Of a stretch of 64,000 nt of DNA, positions 9,162-17,925 are shown piece after piece. A program made the translations under genes and the position numbers. The notes under the pieces were generated by a model, which did not search any database, was not told the DNA's origin, and saw only the letters and a program-made list of their open reading frames with translations. The stretch's first letter is position 1, and each line of letters starts with the position of its first letter. Source of the DNA: Desulforhopalus vacuolatus. Its GTDB lineage: Bacteria > Desulfobacterota > Desulfobulbia > Desulfobulbales > Desulfocapsaceae. The stretch spans positions 248,001 to 312,000 of the forward strand of contig NZ_JAFFPZ010000001.1 in the NCBI RefSeq assembly GCF_016918505.1, written 5' to 3'.

Positions 9162-10343
9162 TCAACTGAGCGCAGTGACACCGGGCAGCACTTTTCCTTC
9201 CATCATATAGAGGAAAGCACCACCACCGGTAGACATATAGGATATATTCTGTTCCTCGCCAGCTTTTTTAACCGCTGCGTTAGAATCTCCCCCGCCGACA
9301 ATGGAAAGGGCATGGGAAGAGGCGATATCCTGGCACACAGCCATGGTTCCCCGGGCAAAACTGTCCATTTCGAAGGCCCCCATTGGTCCGTTCCAGATAA
9401 TGGTCCGGGCATCAGCGAGTGCTTCGCGGAAGAGAATACTGCTTGCCGGGCCGATATCAAGAGCCATCCAGCCCTCCGGGATGTCACGAAAGGTGACATT
9501 TATATGTACGGCATCATTCTCAAATTTATCAGCAACAACAAAATCCACCGGGAAGTAAAGTTTCACTCCTCGGGCGGCGGCATCTTCAACAAATTTTTTG
9601 GCAGTCTCAAGCAGGTCATCCTCCACCTTCGATGCCCCGACATTGATCCCCATACTCTTCAGGAAGGTGTTGGCCATGGCCCCGCCGACAATCATCTTGT
9701 TCACTTTGTCGAGCATATTGGTCAGTGCACCGAGCTTGGAGCTGACTTTAGCGCCACCAACAACCGCCACCAGGGGACGTACCGGTTCCCCCATTGACTT
9801 GCGGAAATAGTCTATCTCTTTTTGCAGCAGGAGACCGGCAGCCTTCTCACTCATCAGTTGCGGCACTCCAACCACAGAGGCGTGGGCACGGTGTGAGACA
9901 GCGAAGGCGTCGTTAACATACACCTCGGCAAGACTGGCAAGCTGTCTGGAGAACTCTGGGTCGTTCTCCGTCTCGCCACTGTAGAACCGGAGATTTTCAA
10001 GGAGGACAATCTCTTTGTCTGCCGCCGCATGTATTGCTTTCTCGGCCGCTTCCCCGATACAGTCTTCCGCGAGGATAACTTTCATGCCGGTAAGGGTCTG
10101 CAGGTGAGCAGCAATCGGAGCAAGACTGAACTCCATGTTACGTTCCCCGTCCGGTCGTCCGCAGTGGGAACAGATAATCAACTTTGCCCCCTTCTCAATC
10201 AGCAATGTGATGGTTGGCAACACCATCCTCATGCGAATATCATCGGTAATGTTTTTTTCTGCATCCATGGGCACGTTGAAATCAGCCCGTAACAGCACCT
10301 TTTTACCTTTCACTTCTACATCGTGAATGGTCTTCATTTTCAT
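9162..10343 (-). CDS. pgk: Phosphoglycerate kinase
   Basis: A 393-residue two-domain kinase of glycolysis. The N-terminal substrate domain has RADFNVP and the basic patch CSHCGRPDGE (SHLGRP in most homologues). The C-terminal nucleotide-binding domain has GGAKVSSKLG and GGGDSNAA near the end. GAGGAGA lies directly before the ATG. It is 17 bp downstream of rimI in the gap-rimI-pgk-tpiA-secG operon. Confidence 0.97.
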   Translation of the reverse strand: MKMKTIHDVEVKGKKVLLRADFNVPMDAEKNITDDIRMRMVLPTITLLIEKGAKLIICSHCGRPDGERNMEFSLAPIAAHLQTLTGMKVILAEDCIGEAAEKAIHAAADKEIVLLENLRFYSGETENDPEFSRQLASLAEVYVNDAFAVSHRAHASVVGVPQLMSEKAAGLLLQKEIDYFRKSMGEPVRPLVAVVGGAKVSSKLGALTNMLDKVNKMIVGGAMANTFLKSMGINVGASKVEDDLLETAKKFVEDAAARGVKLYFPVDFVVADKFENDAVHINVTFRDIPEGWMALDIGPASSILFREALADARTIIWNGPMGAFEMDSFARGTMAVCQDIASSHALSIVGGGDSNAAVKKAGEEQNISYMSTGGGAFLYMMEGKVLPGVTALS

Positions 10344-10359
10344 TCTCCTCTAAAAGATA

Positions 10360-10806
10360 TCACATATCATTTTGTTCGAAATCCCTGCACAGTACAAGGG
10401 CATCGTCAATTGGATCATAAAAATAGGAGGCTCTTTTACCTCTCTTCAGGAAACCATTTTTCTGATAAAATTTCAAGGCGGGGATATTGCGGGAACGGAC
10501 TTCGAGGTAGAGTGTGGTGCACTGCCGGACAACAAGTTTTTCGAGGAGATCTGCCAAGAGCAGATCCGCATAACCAAGTCGACGGCAACTCGCGGCCACC
10601 GCAATTTTCAGCAGTTCAGCTTCAGGCAGGATAAAAGTGGCAGAAAGCCAGGCGATCACTCTGCCATGCACCTCCCCCGCCAGAAGAATCGCCCTCGGAT
10701 TTTCCAGTTCCCCCTGAACAAGGGGAAGCGACCAGGGCGAGGGATTCTCCGCCTCAAGGGCAACAACCTGCGGCAGGTCGTCGCCCGTCAAGGAGCGGAT
10801 GTTCAT
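10360..10806 (-). CDS. rimI: Ribosomal-protein-alanine N-acetyltransferase RimI
   Basis: A 148-residue GNAT-family acetyltransferase. The acetyl-CoA loop region is VAASCRRLGYADLLL and the C-terminal RimI pattern is RNIPALKFYQKNGF followed by tyrosine. RimI acetylates the N-terminal alanine of ribosomal protein S18, and related enzymes act on other N-termini. The ATG at 10806 shares its A with the TGA stop of gap (TGATG); a TTG one codon upstream is the only alternative. Its position inside a glycolytic operon is unusual and suggests only co-expression. Confidence 0.85.
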   Translation of the reverse strand: MNIRSLTGDDLPQVVALEAENPSPWSLPLVQGELENPRAILLAGEVHGRVIAWLSATFILPEAELLKIAVAASCRRLGYADLLLADLLEKLVVRQCTTLYLEVRSRNIPALKFYQKNGFLKRGKRASYFYDPIDDALVLCRDFEQNDM

Positions 10807-12023
10807 CAAAACATTTCTTCACTGACATGTTTGGTGAGGTCAGCAAGCATATTGGTGTAACTGCCGAGTTCGTTGTCATACCAGCCGTAGATAACGGTCT
10901 GGGTCATCGGCACATTGAGTATAGGCTCTGCGCCCCTGCTGAGAACGGCCCCGGGAACCTTGCGCAAATCCACCTTGATAGCGGCGGTGCGGGTATGGGT
11001 TTCCGTGCCTTCAATCGTTGCGGCTGCGGAAGGAGTCCCGACAATATCGGAGGAGACGTTCTGTTCCTCAGTAAAAACGAGATAGTCGGTATTTTCCGCA
11101 TATTTTTTATAGATGCCGTTGATGTCAGCCCGTTTGAGAGGGGCCTCACTGTTGTCCTGGATATTGAGCACCAGAATGATCAATGAACCACTGGAGGTTG
11201 GCACCCGGACAGATTCCGCCATGAAACCAATTCCGCTCATCTCCGGGATAACAAGACCGAGGGCACTGGCTGCACCGGTAGTGGTAAGAATAATGTTATT
11301 CATGATAGAGCGGTTTTTACGCATATCTACAGCTCCTGCGGCGGGCAAACGGTCAAGTACCTGCTGGGAGCCGGTGGCAGCATGAACAGTAACCATTGAG
11401 GCACTGAGGATCTTCTCAGAGCCCAGACTCTCCAGCAACGGTTTCATCATGTAGGAGAGGCAGGTCGTCGTGCAGGAGGCTGCGGAAATAAGGGAGTGTT
11501 TTGCCGGATCAAACGTCTCTTCGTTAATACCCATCACGGCAGTGATGGCATCATCCGGCATCTCCAGCCCTTTGGATTTAATCTTGAAGGGAGCAGAAAG
11601 GATTACCTTCTCGGCACCAGCCTGAATATGTCCACGCATGGCACCCCTGGGATCACTGGCATCGGTGGTGGGATCTTTAAAGGCTCCAGTGGAGTCTACC
11701 ACCAGTTTAATACCATTTTCCGCCCATTTGATATCGGCCGGGTTGCGGGCTTCCCGCAAAATGGTCACCGGCACGCCATCAATTATCATGGAACCCGTTT
11801 CTTCATTAAGCTCACTGATAACGCGTGGGCATTTGTAACCATGAAGGTAGGAGCCAAGGCGGCCATAGGTCGAATCACGCTCAATGGAGGAGACGAGATC
11901 TTCCAGCGAATTACCGACCTGACGACCGATGTTTACAACAATTCCATCGAAATTTTTTTTGGCAATCTGGTTCCACAGGGTGAGTTTTCCAATTCTTCCA
12001 AGACCATTAATACCTAATTTCAT
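10806..12023 (-). CDS. gap: Divergent glyceraldehyde-3-phosphate dehydrogenase
   Basis: A 405-residue member of the phosphorylating GAPDH family, about 70 residues longer than the usual 330-340. It has GINGLGRIGKL at the N-terminus, the catalytic cysteine in SAASCTTTC, the histidine in MVTVHAATGSQQ, LTTTGAA, and WYDNELGSYTNM near the end. Where most bacterial enzymes have an Asn-Asp pair that contacts the NAD ribose, this one reads VNIGRQVGN, so cofactor preference may differ. First gene of a five-gene operon, with AGGAGC before the ATG. The family is secure; NAD versus NADP use is not. Confidence 0.92.
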   Translation of the reverse strand: MKLGINGLGRIGKLTLWNQIAKKNFDGIVVNIGRQVGNSLEDLVSSIERDSTYGRLGSYLHGYKCPRVISELNEETGSMIIDGVPVTILREARNPADIKWAENGIKLVVDSTGAFKDPTTDASDPRGAMRGHIQAGAEKVILSAPFKIKSKGLEMPDDAITAVMGINEETFDPAKHSLISAASCTTTCLSYMMKPLLESLGSEKILSASMVTVHAATGSQQVLDRLPAAGAVDMRKNRSIMNNIILTTTGAASALGLVIPEMSGIGFMAESVRVPTSSGSLIILVLNIQDNSEAPLKRADINGIYKKYAENTDYLVFTEEQNVSSDIVGTPSAAATIEGTETHTRTAAIKVDLRKVPGAVLSRGAEPILNVPMTQTVIYGWYDNELGSYTNMLADLTKHVSEEMF

Positions 12024-12231
12024 GACACATGCTCCTACTTGTTATAAGGCGCCCCGGGAAAGTGTCCTGTCCAGTGCATCACCGGAAGGCAGGGACATTT
12101 TCGCAGGACCATGAAAAAATGAAGACGGAACTGCCACAGGCTTCCGAACATTTTTATAAGGGTACAGGGCACGTTTCAAATTTCAAGAAAAATTGCACTG
12201 CTTATAAAATATAATGATTTCTCTGGAGGTA
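12024..12231. other. Intergenic region between rimO end and gap start
   Basis: This 208-bp region separates the end of rimO from the start of the gap operon, both on the minus strand. It should carry the gap promoter, but no convincing -35/-10 pair or terminator was picked out by eye. No dispersed repeat is present. Confidence 0.4.
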
Positions 12232-13569
12232 TTATTCTCCGGTGGAAAGAATCCCTCCGACGAGATCATAGTCATGGGATTCTTCAATGCGCACCTGAAC
12301 AATCTCGCCGGGTGTGGCTGAGCCGTCATTGATATATACACGGCCATCAACCTCTGGTGCCTGAAAACGGGTTCGTCCTTCCAGAAGGAGATCTGTCTCT
12401 TTGGAAAATCCGCTTACCAGTACCGGTTCCACCCTGCCAATATATCTGCGCTGATTCTCCTCAGAGATCCTGCTCTGCACCGCAAGCAGATGCTGCTGCC
12501 GGCGGATGCGTTCCTCCTCGGGAACCTGATCGGCAAAATGTTCGGCAGGAATTCCTTCTTCATTGCAATACGGGAAAACACCAACGTGATCAAGGCGATG
12601 CCGTTGCACGAAATCTTCCAACTGAAGAAAATCGGCTTCTGTTTCTCCTGGAAAACCGACAAGGAAAGTAGTGCGAATGGCAATATCCGGGATACGCGTA
12701 TGCAAACGACTGATAAGATGCTCGATATCATCCGCCGTGTGGTGACGGTTCATCCGCTTCAGAACATTGTCGCTGACATGTTGAAAGGGGACATCAAGAT
12801 AGGGAACAATGCGTTTTTCTCCCGCCAGCAGATCAAGCAGGGCATCACTCACGCCACTGGGATAAAGATAAAGCAGGCGCAGCCACGGGAGAGTTGTGCG
12901 GGCGAGAAGCTTCTCCATCAGGCCCACAATATTTTCCCCGACAAGGTCATTGCCGTAGGCAGTGGTATCCTGAGCAATGATATTGAGTTCGCGGACACCC
13001 TGCTCCTCAAGATGCATGGCTTCGACAGCGATATCCTCGCTTGTCCGGCTTCGCAGGCGGCCCCGGATGGACGGAATTTTACAGTAGGCACAATGATTGT
13101 TGCACCCTTCCGTTATCTTCAGCCAGGCCATCCCCACAGTCGTCAACTGACGTGGCGAGCGGCTGGACATCAGGGAGCGGTTATGTAGAATCACTTTTGG
13201 TATCTTCTCTCCGGTAAAGAGGGCATTTAAGTGAAATGCAATCTTCTCCGGTTCTTCAGTTCCAAGAAAAAGGTCCACCTCAGGTATTTCTGTCTCAAGG
13301 TCATTTTTATAGCGTTGAGTCAGACATCCCGTGACCACCAGCTTTTTCTGTGGATCCTCTTCCTTCAGAGAAACCATACCGAGAATTTCATCAATGGCCT
13401 CTTCTACTGCCGGTTGAATGAAACCGCAGGTATTTACAAGAAGTACCGTCGCATCCGCAGGGTCGGCAACAAATGTCCAGCCATCCTGCTGCAGCACACC
13501 AAGCATCACTTCTGAATCGACAAGGTTTTTTGCACAACCGAGACTTACGAGATGAAAACTCTTTTCCAT
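12232..13569 (-). CDS. rimO: Ribosomal protein S12 methylthiotransferase RimO
   Basis: A 445-residue radical-SAM methylthiotransferase that modifies an aspartate of ribosomal protein S12. The N-terminal domain starts with HLVSLGCAKNLVDSEVM, the form that separates RimO from MiaB. The radical-SAM cluster is CNNHCAYCKIP, and a TRAM-like C-terminal domain follows. The frame stays open further upstream, but the ATG at 13569 has AGGAGAAGT just before it. That ATG shares its A with the TAA stop of the upstream gene (TAATG). Confidence 0.95.
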   Translation of the reverse strand: MEKSFHLVSLGCAKNLVDSEVMLGVLQQDGWTFVADPADATVLLVNTCGFIQPAVEEAIDEILGMVSLKEEDPQKKLVVTGCLTQRYKNDLETEIPEVDLFLGTEEPEKIAFHLNALFTGEKIPKVILHNRSLMSSRSPRQLTTVGMAWLKITEGCNNHCAYCKIPSIRGRLRSRTSEDIAVEAMHLEEQGVRELNIIAQDTTAYGNDLVGENIVGLMEKLLARTTLPWLRLLYLYPSGVSDALLDLLAGEKRIVPYLDVPFQHVSDNVLKRMNRHHTADDIEHLISRLHTRIPDIAIRTTFLVGFPGETEADFLQLEDFVQRHRLDHVGVFPYCNEEGIPAEHFADQVPEEERIRRQQHLLAVQSRISEENQRRYIGRVEPVLVSGFSKETDLLLEGRTRFQAPEVDGRVYINDGSATPGEIVQVRIEESHDYDLVGGILSTGE

Positions 13570-14288
13570 TACTTCTCCTGAAATACATTGCTGCTGCAGA
13601 GCAGCTGCAGCACCTGCCGGGAATTTTCCCGAAAAGCTGTTGTCCCCTGCCCCGGCTGCCATTTCTCATTCGTGGTAAGATCAGAGACGGTAAGCGCCGC
13701 AGAAAATTCCACGCCCCGAAAGGCTGCAGCAGAACACAGGGCAGAAAATTCCATGTCGACTGCCGCTACGCCAGACTCCCGATGAAGGGCAAGAAGAGAA
13801 TCTCTCTCCTCACGATAAACACCATCAGTGGACCAGACACAACCCCGCTGAACCGACAGTCCGGCATTCTGCAGGAACGAGGCCAGTCGCAGAGAGAAAT
13901 CCAGGGAAGGGAGGGACTCATTCGTGCAGCCATAATACTGCGAGGTACCTTCCCCGACTATGGCACGTTCTGGAACAATCACATCTCCCACAGCCAGTGA
14001 CGCGTCCACCGCCCCGCACCAGCCGCAAAGGATAACCTCTTTTGCTCCAAGGGCAATTAATTTTTCCAGGGCCATCACTGCTGCCGGCGCTCCAACGGCA
14101 GGCCCGGCAAAAAAAAGACGGCGGGACTCATCGACACAGAGACCACTGTTGAAGATCTTCTGTCGCCGAGCTCCGGCACCAATCTCCCGATCCAGAATGA
14201 ACTTCGCCTCCGCAGGGTTTACCAGCAGCACGCCACGCGAAGGAATTTCCTTCTCTCCTCTGCCTCGTCTCGGTTCGATAACCGCCAT
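13569..14288 (-). CDS. Nucleoside phosphorylase family protein
   Basis: A 239-residue member of the PNP/UDP phosphorylase superfamily. It has FFAGPAVGAPAAVMALEKL followed by GAKEVILCGWCGAVD and VGDVIVP, the ribose/phosphate pattern of the fold. EGTSQYY follows, and AAVDMEFSALC near residue 185 matches the VDMEAAAL nucleoside-binding motif. TVSDL lies near the end. The substrate (uridine, purine nucleoside or another) cannot be fixed. The ATG at 14288 has GGAGAG five bases upstream; a longer form from 14321 is less likely. It overlaps rimO by one base. Confidence 0.78.
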   Translation of the reverse strand: MAVIEPRRGRGEKEIPSRGVLLVNPAEAKFILDREIGAGARRQKIFNSGLCVDESRRLFFAGPAVGAPAAVMALEKLIALGAKEVILCGWCGAVDASLAVGDVIVPERAIVGEGTSQYYGCTNESLPSLDFSLRLASFLQNAGLSVQRGCVWSTDGVYREERDSLLALHRESGVAAVDMEFSALCSAAAFRGVEFSAALTVSDLTTNEKWQPGQGTTAFRENSRQVLQLLCSSNVFQEK

Positions 14289-14384
14289 GACATCTCTCCA
14301 GAAAGCACGGGCAGAAAGCAACGTTGCGCTCTGGATATGCTTTCATCCATTATCCTGCACCGTCACCATTACACACCCATAAAC

Positions 14385-14420
14385 GAAAAAAGGGACTGCA
14401 GATATTTCTGCAGTCCCTTT
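14385..14420 (-). terminator. Terminator of the F0 gene cluster
   Basis: On the minus strand GGGACTGCAG and CTGCAGTCCC form a perfect 10-bp stem with a 6-base loop, followed by TTTTTT. It lies about 30 bp past the atpE stop and separates the F0 genes from the nucleoside phosphorylase gene. Confidence 0.93.
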
Positions 14421-14447
14421 ACACAACACAATACCGATTCTCAAAAA

Positions 14448-14696
14448 TCAACCCATGAGCGGATTTGCATAGAGGAGAATCAGAGAAACAACCAGACCAT
14501 AAATAGCAATAGACTCAGCAAGAGCCATACCGAGAATCATGAAGACCATCAATTTCGGTTGTACTTCCGGATTGCGGGCAAGACCCTGACATGCGGCGTT
14601 TCCGATATTACCAATACCAATACCTGCTCCCAGACCGGCAAGACCGATGGAAAGAGCAGCACCAATGCAGATGAGAGCGATTTGAAGTTCAGACAT
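14448..14696 (-). CDS. atpE: ATP synthase F0 subunit c
   Basis: An 82-residue hairpin proteolipid with two membrane helices. The polar loop is ARNPEVQ and the ion-carrying glutamate is in ALAESIAIYGL. The Gln and Thr residues typical of sodium-binding c subunits (GQG in helix 1, EST in helix 2) are not at the matching places here (Ile and Ile), which suggests a proton-type ring. The open frame extends 21 codons upstream, but the ATG at 14696 has AAGGAG and gives the usual length. It follows atpB after a strong stem-loop. Confidence 0.96.
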   Translation of the reverse strand: MSELQIALICIGAALSIGLAGLGAGIGIGNIGNAACQGLARNPEVQPKLMVFMILGMALAESIAIYGLVVSLILLYANPLMG

Positions 14697-14768
14697 TGTA
14701 AATCTCCTTGAAAAGTTTGGGTTTTTGGCCTTCTTCCTTATAAAACTGTATAACTGCAAAAAGCAGAA

Positions 14769-14789
14769 CGCCCCGGACTTTCCGGGGCG
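14769..14789 (-). other. Stem-loop between atpB and atpE
   Basis: CGCCCCGGA and TCCGGGGCG form a perfect 9-bp GC-rich stem with a 3-base loop, 13 bp after the atpB stop. The following bases (TTCTGCTTTTTG on the minus strand) are not a clean T run. It could be a partial terminator or an mRNA end-stabilising structure that raises atpE output relative to atpB, since the c ring needs many copies per enzyme. Confidence 0.75.
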
Positions 14790-14801
14790 GAAAAAACATT
14801 G

Positions 14802-15524
14802 TTAATGAGCCTGTTCTGCCGCCTGACTGAAATACACCACGGTGAGCAACACAAAGACCATTGCCTGTACGACGGAAACCAGCACACCGAGAAGCAGAAT
14901 CGGCAGAGGAGCAAAAAAACCGCCAGCCAGAAGGAAAAGAATGCTGAGCAGGGTCTCTTTCGCCATAATATTTCCGAAAAGACGAACAGAGAGTGAAATA
15001 ATTCGAGCCAGGTTACTGATAACTTCAATGGGCAACATCAGTGGAATCAGTAACGGGATGGGCCCTGCGAACTGTTTGAGATAACCGATTCCATGCTTTT
15101 TGAAACCAATAGCATGGTGGGTTATCCAGACAATAAGCGTCAACGCAAGGGTCGTATTAAGTGAAGCCGTGGGAGACATGAATCCGGGGATCAAGCCGAT
15201 GAGGTTGGCCACAGTGATAAAGAGTGCAAACGTGGCAATCATCGGGAAATAGCGATCGGCAAGTTCACGGCCCATGTTTTCCGCGAAGAAATCGTCCATG
15301 CTGCCGACAACCACTTCCCAAAAATTCTGTCCCCTGCCCGGGATCAGTTCCAGGTCACCAATGGTAACTTTGATAACAAAGAAAAGAAACGCCATTACGA
15401 ACCAGGTATAGGTCATGTAAGGCGCGCAGATCTGTTCGATGAAATTGCTGCCTACTGCTCCGTGGGGAACAGGCAGGCCCAACTTTTGCAAAACTACCGA
15501 GATAAACAGTATCGGATGCTCCAT
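14802..15524 (-). CDS. atpB: ATP synthase F0 subunit a
   Basis: A 240-residue membrane protein with about five to six helices. The essential arginine lies in LARIISLSVRLFGNIMA, where SVRLFGNI is the conserved helix facing the c ring. NLIGLIPGFMSPTASLN marks the middle region. Upstream codons are open, but the ATG at 15524 gives the usual N-terminus and shares its A with the atpI stop (TGATG). F1 genes are not in this window, so F0 and F1 appear to be encoded apart. Confidence 0.96.
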   Translation of the reverse strand: MEHPILFISVVLQKLGLPVPHGAVGSNFIEQICAPYMTYTWFVMAFLFFVIKVTIGDLELIPGRGQNFWEVVVGSMDDFFAENMGRELADRYFPMIATFALFITVANLIGLIPGFMSPTASLNTTLALTLIVWITHHAIGFKKHGIGYLKQFAGPIPLLIPLMLPIEVISNLARIISLSVRLFGNIMAKETLLSILFLLAGGFFAPLPILLLGVLVSVVQAMVFVLLTVVYFSQAAEQAH

Positions 15525-15964
15525 CAGTCTCTCCTCCCTTGATTCTTCTGAATCAGGTAGCGGACCACCACAGCAATGGAGAGTGCCATGAAGGTCACAA
15601 AAACAGTTGATAAACCACTTATAAGTCCTAAGATGTTGACCAGTCGCCATTTGATAAGGACAAACAGGGCAACACCTGTAAATATAAATCGAAGCAGAAA
15701 GGCAAACTGAAAGCCGCGTTTTTTACGCATGGCCAGTTCTTTCTGCTGCTCTGCAGAAGAATCTCCAGAGACGGCAACAACCTCCGTCGCCACCTGTTCC
15801 ACAGCCCTGCCCGAAACCCACAGATTTACGAGCACCAGCACCCCGCCAGCCAGAACCGACCAGCCAAGAAAGAGTGAACCTGCAAGGGCTGCACCAGTAG
15901 AACCGACAAGCAGGACAATAAGAGCGGCGTAACGAATCATGGAAAAATTAAACTCACCTTTCAT
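15524..15964 (-). CDS. atpI: ATP synthase protein I (AtpI)
   Basis: A 146-residue protein with four hydrophobic segments, matching ATP synthase I proteins encoded before atpB. These assist assembly of the c ring or ion supply to the complex. The ATG at 15964 has AGGA six bases upstream and overlaps the preceding gene by 11 bp; a start at ATG 15940 (MIRYAALIV) would avoid the overlap. The stop overlaps the atpB start. Sequence conservation in this family is low, so the call rests on topology and position. Confidence 0.82.
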   Translation of the reverse strand: MKGEFNFSMIRYAALIVLLVGSTGAALAGSLFLGWSVLAGGVLVLVNLWVSGRAVEQVATEVVAVSGDSSAEQQKELAMRKKRGFQFAFLLRFIFTGVALFVLIKWRLVNILGLISGLSTVFVTFMALSIAVVVRYLIQKNQGRRD

Positions 15965-16223
15965 GACGATCCTGCTCTTCCCGCGCCTGTCGCTTTTCGT
16001 CGGCCTGTGCCACACGGATAACATCAAGCAGAGTCTTGTAGCCAGCGGCAATACCGAAGGCAAGCCCTATAAAAGTGAACCACGGGGCTGTTTTGCCATC
16101 AAAAACCTTCTGGTCAAGCAGTACGCCACCCGCAAATCCGATGACAATTGAGGTTGCAAAAGTAAACCCGACATGACCATAATTGGCCAGCAGATGGACC
16201 ATTTCTTTTTTTACCCCTGACAT
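15954..16223 (-). CDS. AtpZ/AtpI-family small membrane protein
   Basis: An 89-residue protein with two membrane helices: a glycine-rich first helix in FATSIVIGFAGGVLLDQ, then APWFTFIGLAFGIAAGYK, and a charged tail. This is the pattern of the small F0F1-ATPase gene-1 family found at the head of F0 operons. Starts at 16247, 16223 and 16205 are possible; 16223 has GAGG nine bases upstream. The protein has been linked to magnesium or calcium handling in other species, which cannot be judged here. Confidence 0.75.
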   Translation of the reverse strand: MSGVKKEMVHLLANYGHVGFTFATSIVIGFAGGVLLDQKVFDGKTAPWFTFIGLAFGIAAGYKTLLDVIRVAQADEKRQAREEQDRHER

Positions 16224-16321
16224 CCTGCAACGCCTCACATTACGCATTTTTCAGAGGCGGAAAAAGCAATTTTATAAAATAATTTTCGCCTCTCTGGTTC
16301 AACTGTATAACCTGTTCCGGC

Positions 16322-17614
16322 TCAAATTTCACCCATTTTTTTGAATGACGATTCAGTCGCTTTAAGAACAAAATCAAGCTGCTCCTCCGTATGCGCTCCC
16401 GAGATAAAAGCAACCTCAAATTGAGAGGGCGCAAGATAAACCCCACTCGCCAGCATATTGCGATAATGCTGCGCATAGCGTTCAGTATTCGCTGTCATTG
16501 CTGAGGTAAAATCTGTAACAGGGGTATCCGTGAAGAAAACAGTCATCAGACTGCCGACACGATTGATGACAGTCGGAATGCCGGTCTTTACTGAAATTTC
16601 TGCAAGGCCATTGGCATAATGTTCAGCCTTCGCCTCAAGCTCATCATAAAATCCCGGTCTCTGCAGCAGCTTCAACGCCGCAATACCTGCAGCCATCGCC
16701 AGCGGATTTCCGGAGAGGGTTCCAGCCTGATACACCGGACCGTCAGGAGCTACACAATTCATAATGTCCGCCCTGCCACCATACGCCCCCACCGGCAGAC
16801 CACCACCAATAATCTTTCCAAGGGTGGTCATATCAGGGGTAATGCCAAAATATTTCTGTGCTCCGCCGTAACTGAGGCGAAAACCGGTGATGACCTCGTC
16901 GAAAATCAGTACGATGTTCAGCTCCTTCGTCAACGAGCGCAGAATTTGCAGAAATCCTTCAGTCGGGGGGACACAACCCATATTCCCGGCAACCGGTTCG
17001 ACAATCACACAGGCAATGTCGGCTGCGTGATCACGCAGGGTCTTTTCCAGTATTTTTTTGTCGTTATAGGGAATGGAAATGGTATTTTTAACGACATCAT
17101 CCGGGACACCGGGACTCCCCGGAATACCGAGAGTAATAACTCCCGAACCGGCCTTGACGAGAAAGGTGTCGGAGTGGCCGTGGTAGCACCCGTCAAACTT
17201 GACCACAATGTCGCGACCGGTATAGCCGCGGGCAAGGCGGACGGCAGACATGGTCGCTTCGGTACCCGAATTGACAAAACGAACCTTTTCGACAGAAGGA
17301 ACCGCTTCTACCACCATCTCCGCGAGATCTACTTCCAGTGGAGTGGGAGCGCCGAAACTGGTGCCGAGTTCAGCTGCATCCTTTACCGCTTTTACGATAT
17401 CCGGATGGGCATGCCCGGCTATCATCGGTCCCCACGAACCAACAAAATCAATATAGCTCGAGCCGTCCGCATCCCATAGCGTTGTTCCCTGAGCACGGGA
17501 GATAAAGAGAGGATCACACCCGACAGAACGGGACGCCCGCACCGGAGAGTTTACTCCGCCTGGAATCACTTTTTTCGCCGCTTCAAACAGCGCCTTTGAC
17601 TTGTCAATTTTCAT
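16322..17614 (-). CDS. hemL: Glutamate-1-semialdehyde 2,1-aminomutase
   Basis: A 430-residue PLP enzyme of tetrapyrrole synthesis, converting glutamate-1-semialdehyde to 5-aminolevulinate (C5 pathway). Family motifs include PGGVNSPVRAS near the start, VNSGTEATMSAVRLAR, DEVITGFR (cofactor pocket) and TLGKIIGGGLPVGAYGG with the PLP lysine. The ATG at 17614 has GGGAG upstream; the longer frame adds 19 unlike residues. The pathway product feeds siroheme for the sulfite reductase encoded at 31503-33984 as well as heme. Confidence 0.97.
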   Translation of the reverse strand: MKIDKSKALFEAAKKVIPGGVNSPVRASRSVGCDPLFISRAQGTTLWDADGSSYIDFVGSWGPMIAGHAHPDIVKAVKDAAELGTSFGAPTPLEVDLAEMVVEAVPSVEKVRFVNSGTEATMSAVRLARGYTGRDIVVKFDGCYHGHSDTFLVKAGSGVITLGIPGSPGVPDDVVKNTISIPYNDKKILEKTLRDHAADIACVIVEPVAGNMGCVPPTEGFLQILRSLTKELNIVLIFDEVITGFRLSYGGAQKYFGITPDMTTLGKIIGGGLPVGAYGGRADIMNCVAPDGPVYQAGTLSGNPLAMAAGIAALKLLQRPGFYDELEAKAEHYANGLAEISVKTGIPTVINRVGSLMTVFFTDTPVTDFTSAMTANTERYAQHYRNMLASGVYLAPSQFEVAFISGAHTEEQLDFVLKATESSFKKMGEI

Positions 17615-17925
17615 TCCCAACTCCCTGCAACACCTCTGTATTGCCTTGATTTCATATACTTTGAGCGTCATCCCTGCAGAAAAAAAAAATTGCTCCTACG
17701 CAATTATAGCGAACTATTTCAAAAAGTGGCACTATATCACGGCAAGGGTCAACCCGCAATTGTTCCAGAGTTCTGTTCTGCTGCCAGCCCGCCAGGCAAA
17801 CGGGAAAGCAATTACAGCAAGAGTTCTTCCCTTGATTTTTATCCGCATGATACACAATTTGTAAATGTGTTTTGTTTGAGTTTTGTTTAACTAAAAGACA
17901 AACCCAGTAACGGAGGAGTTACACA
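17615..17925. other. Divergent intergenic region hemL / trxA
   Basis: This AT-rich 311-bp region separates the hemL start (minus) from the trxA start (plus) and should hold both promoters. No strong consensus pair, repeat copy or small gene was recognised; small frames inside it lack family features and ribosome sites. Confidence 0.4.

Noticed and set aside
13570-13662. Longer RimO form starting at 13662
   Set aside because: The extra residues are Ala/Gly-rich, unlike the family, and overlap the upstream phosphorylase gene; ATG 13569 has a good ribosome site.
16240-16476. 78-codon open frame between hemL and atpZ
   Set aside because: Most of it is a shadow of the hemL 3' end in another frame.
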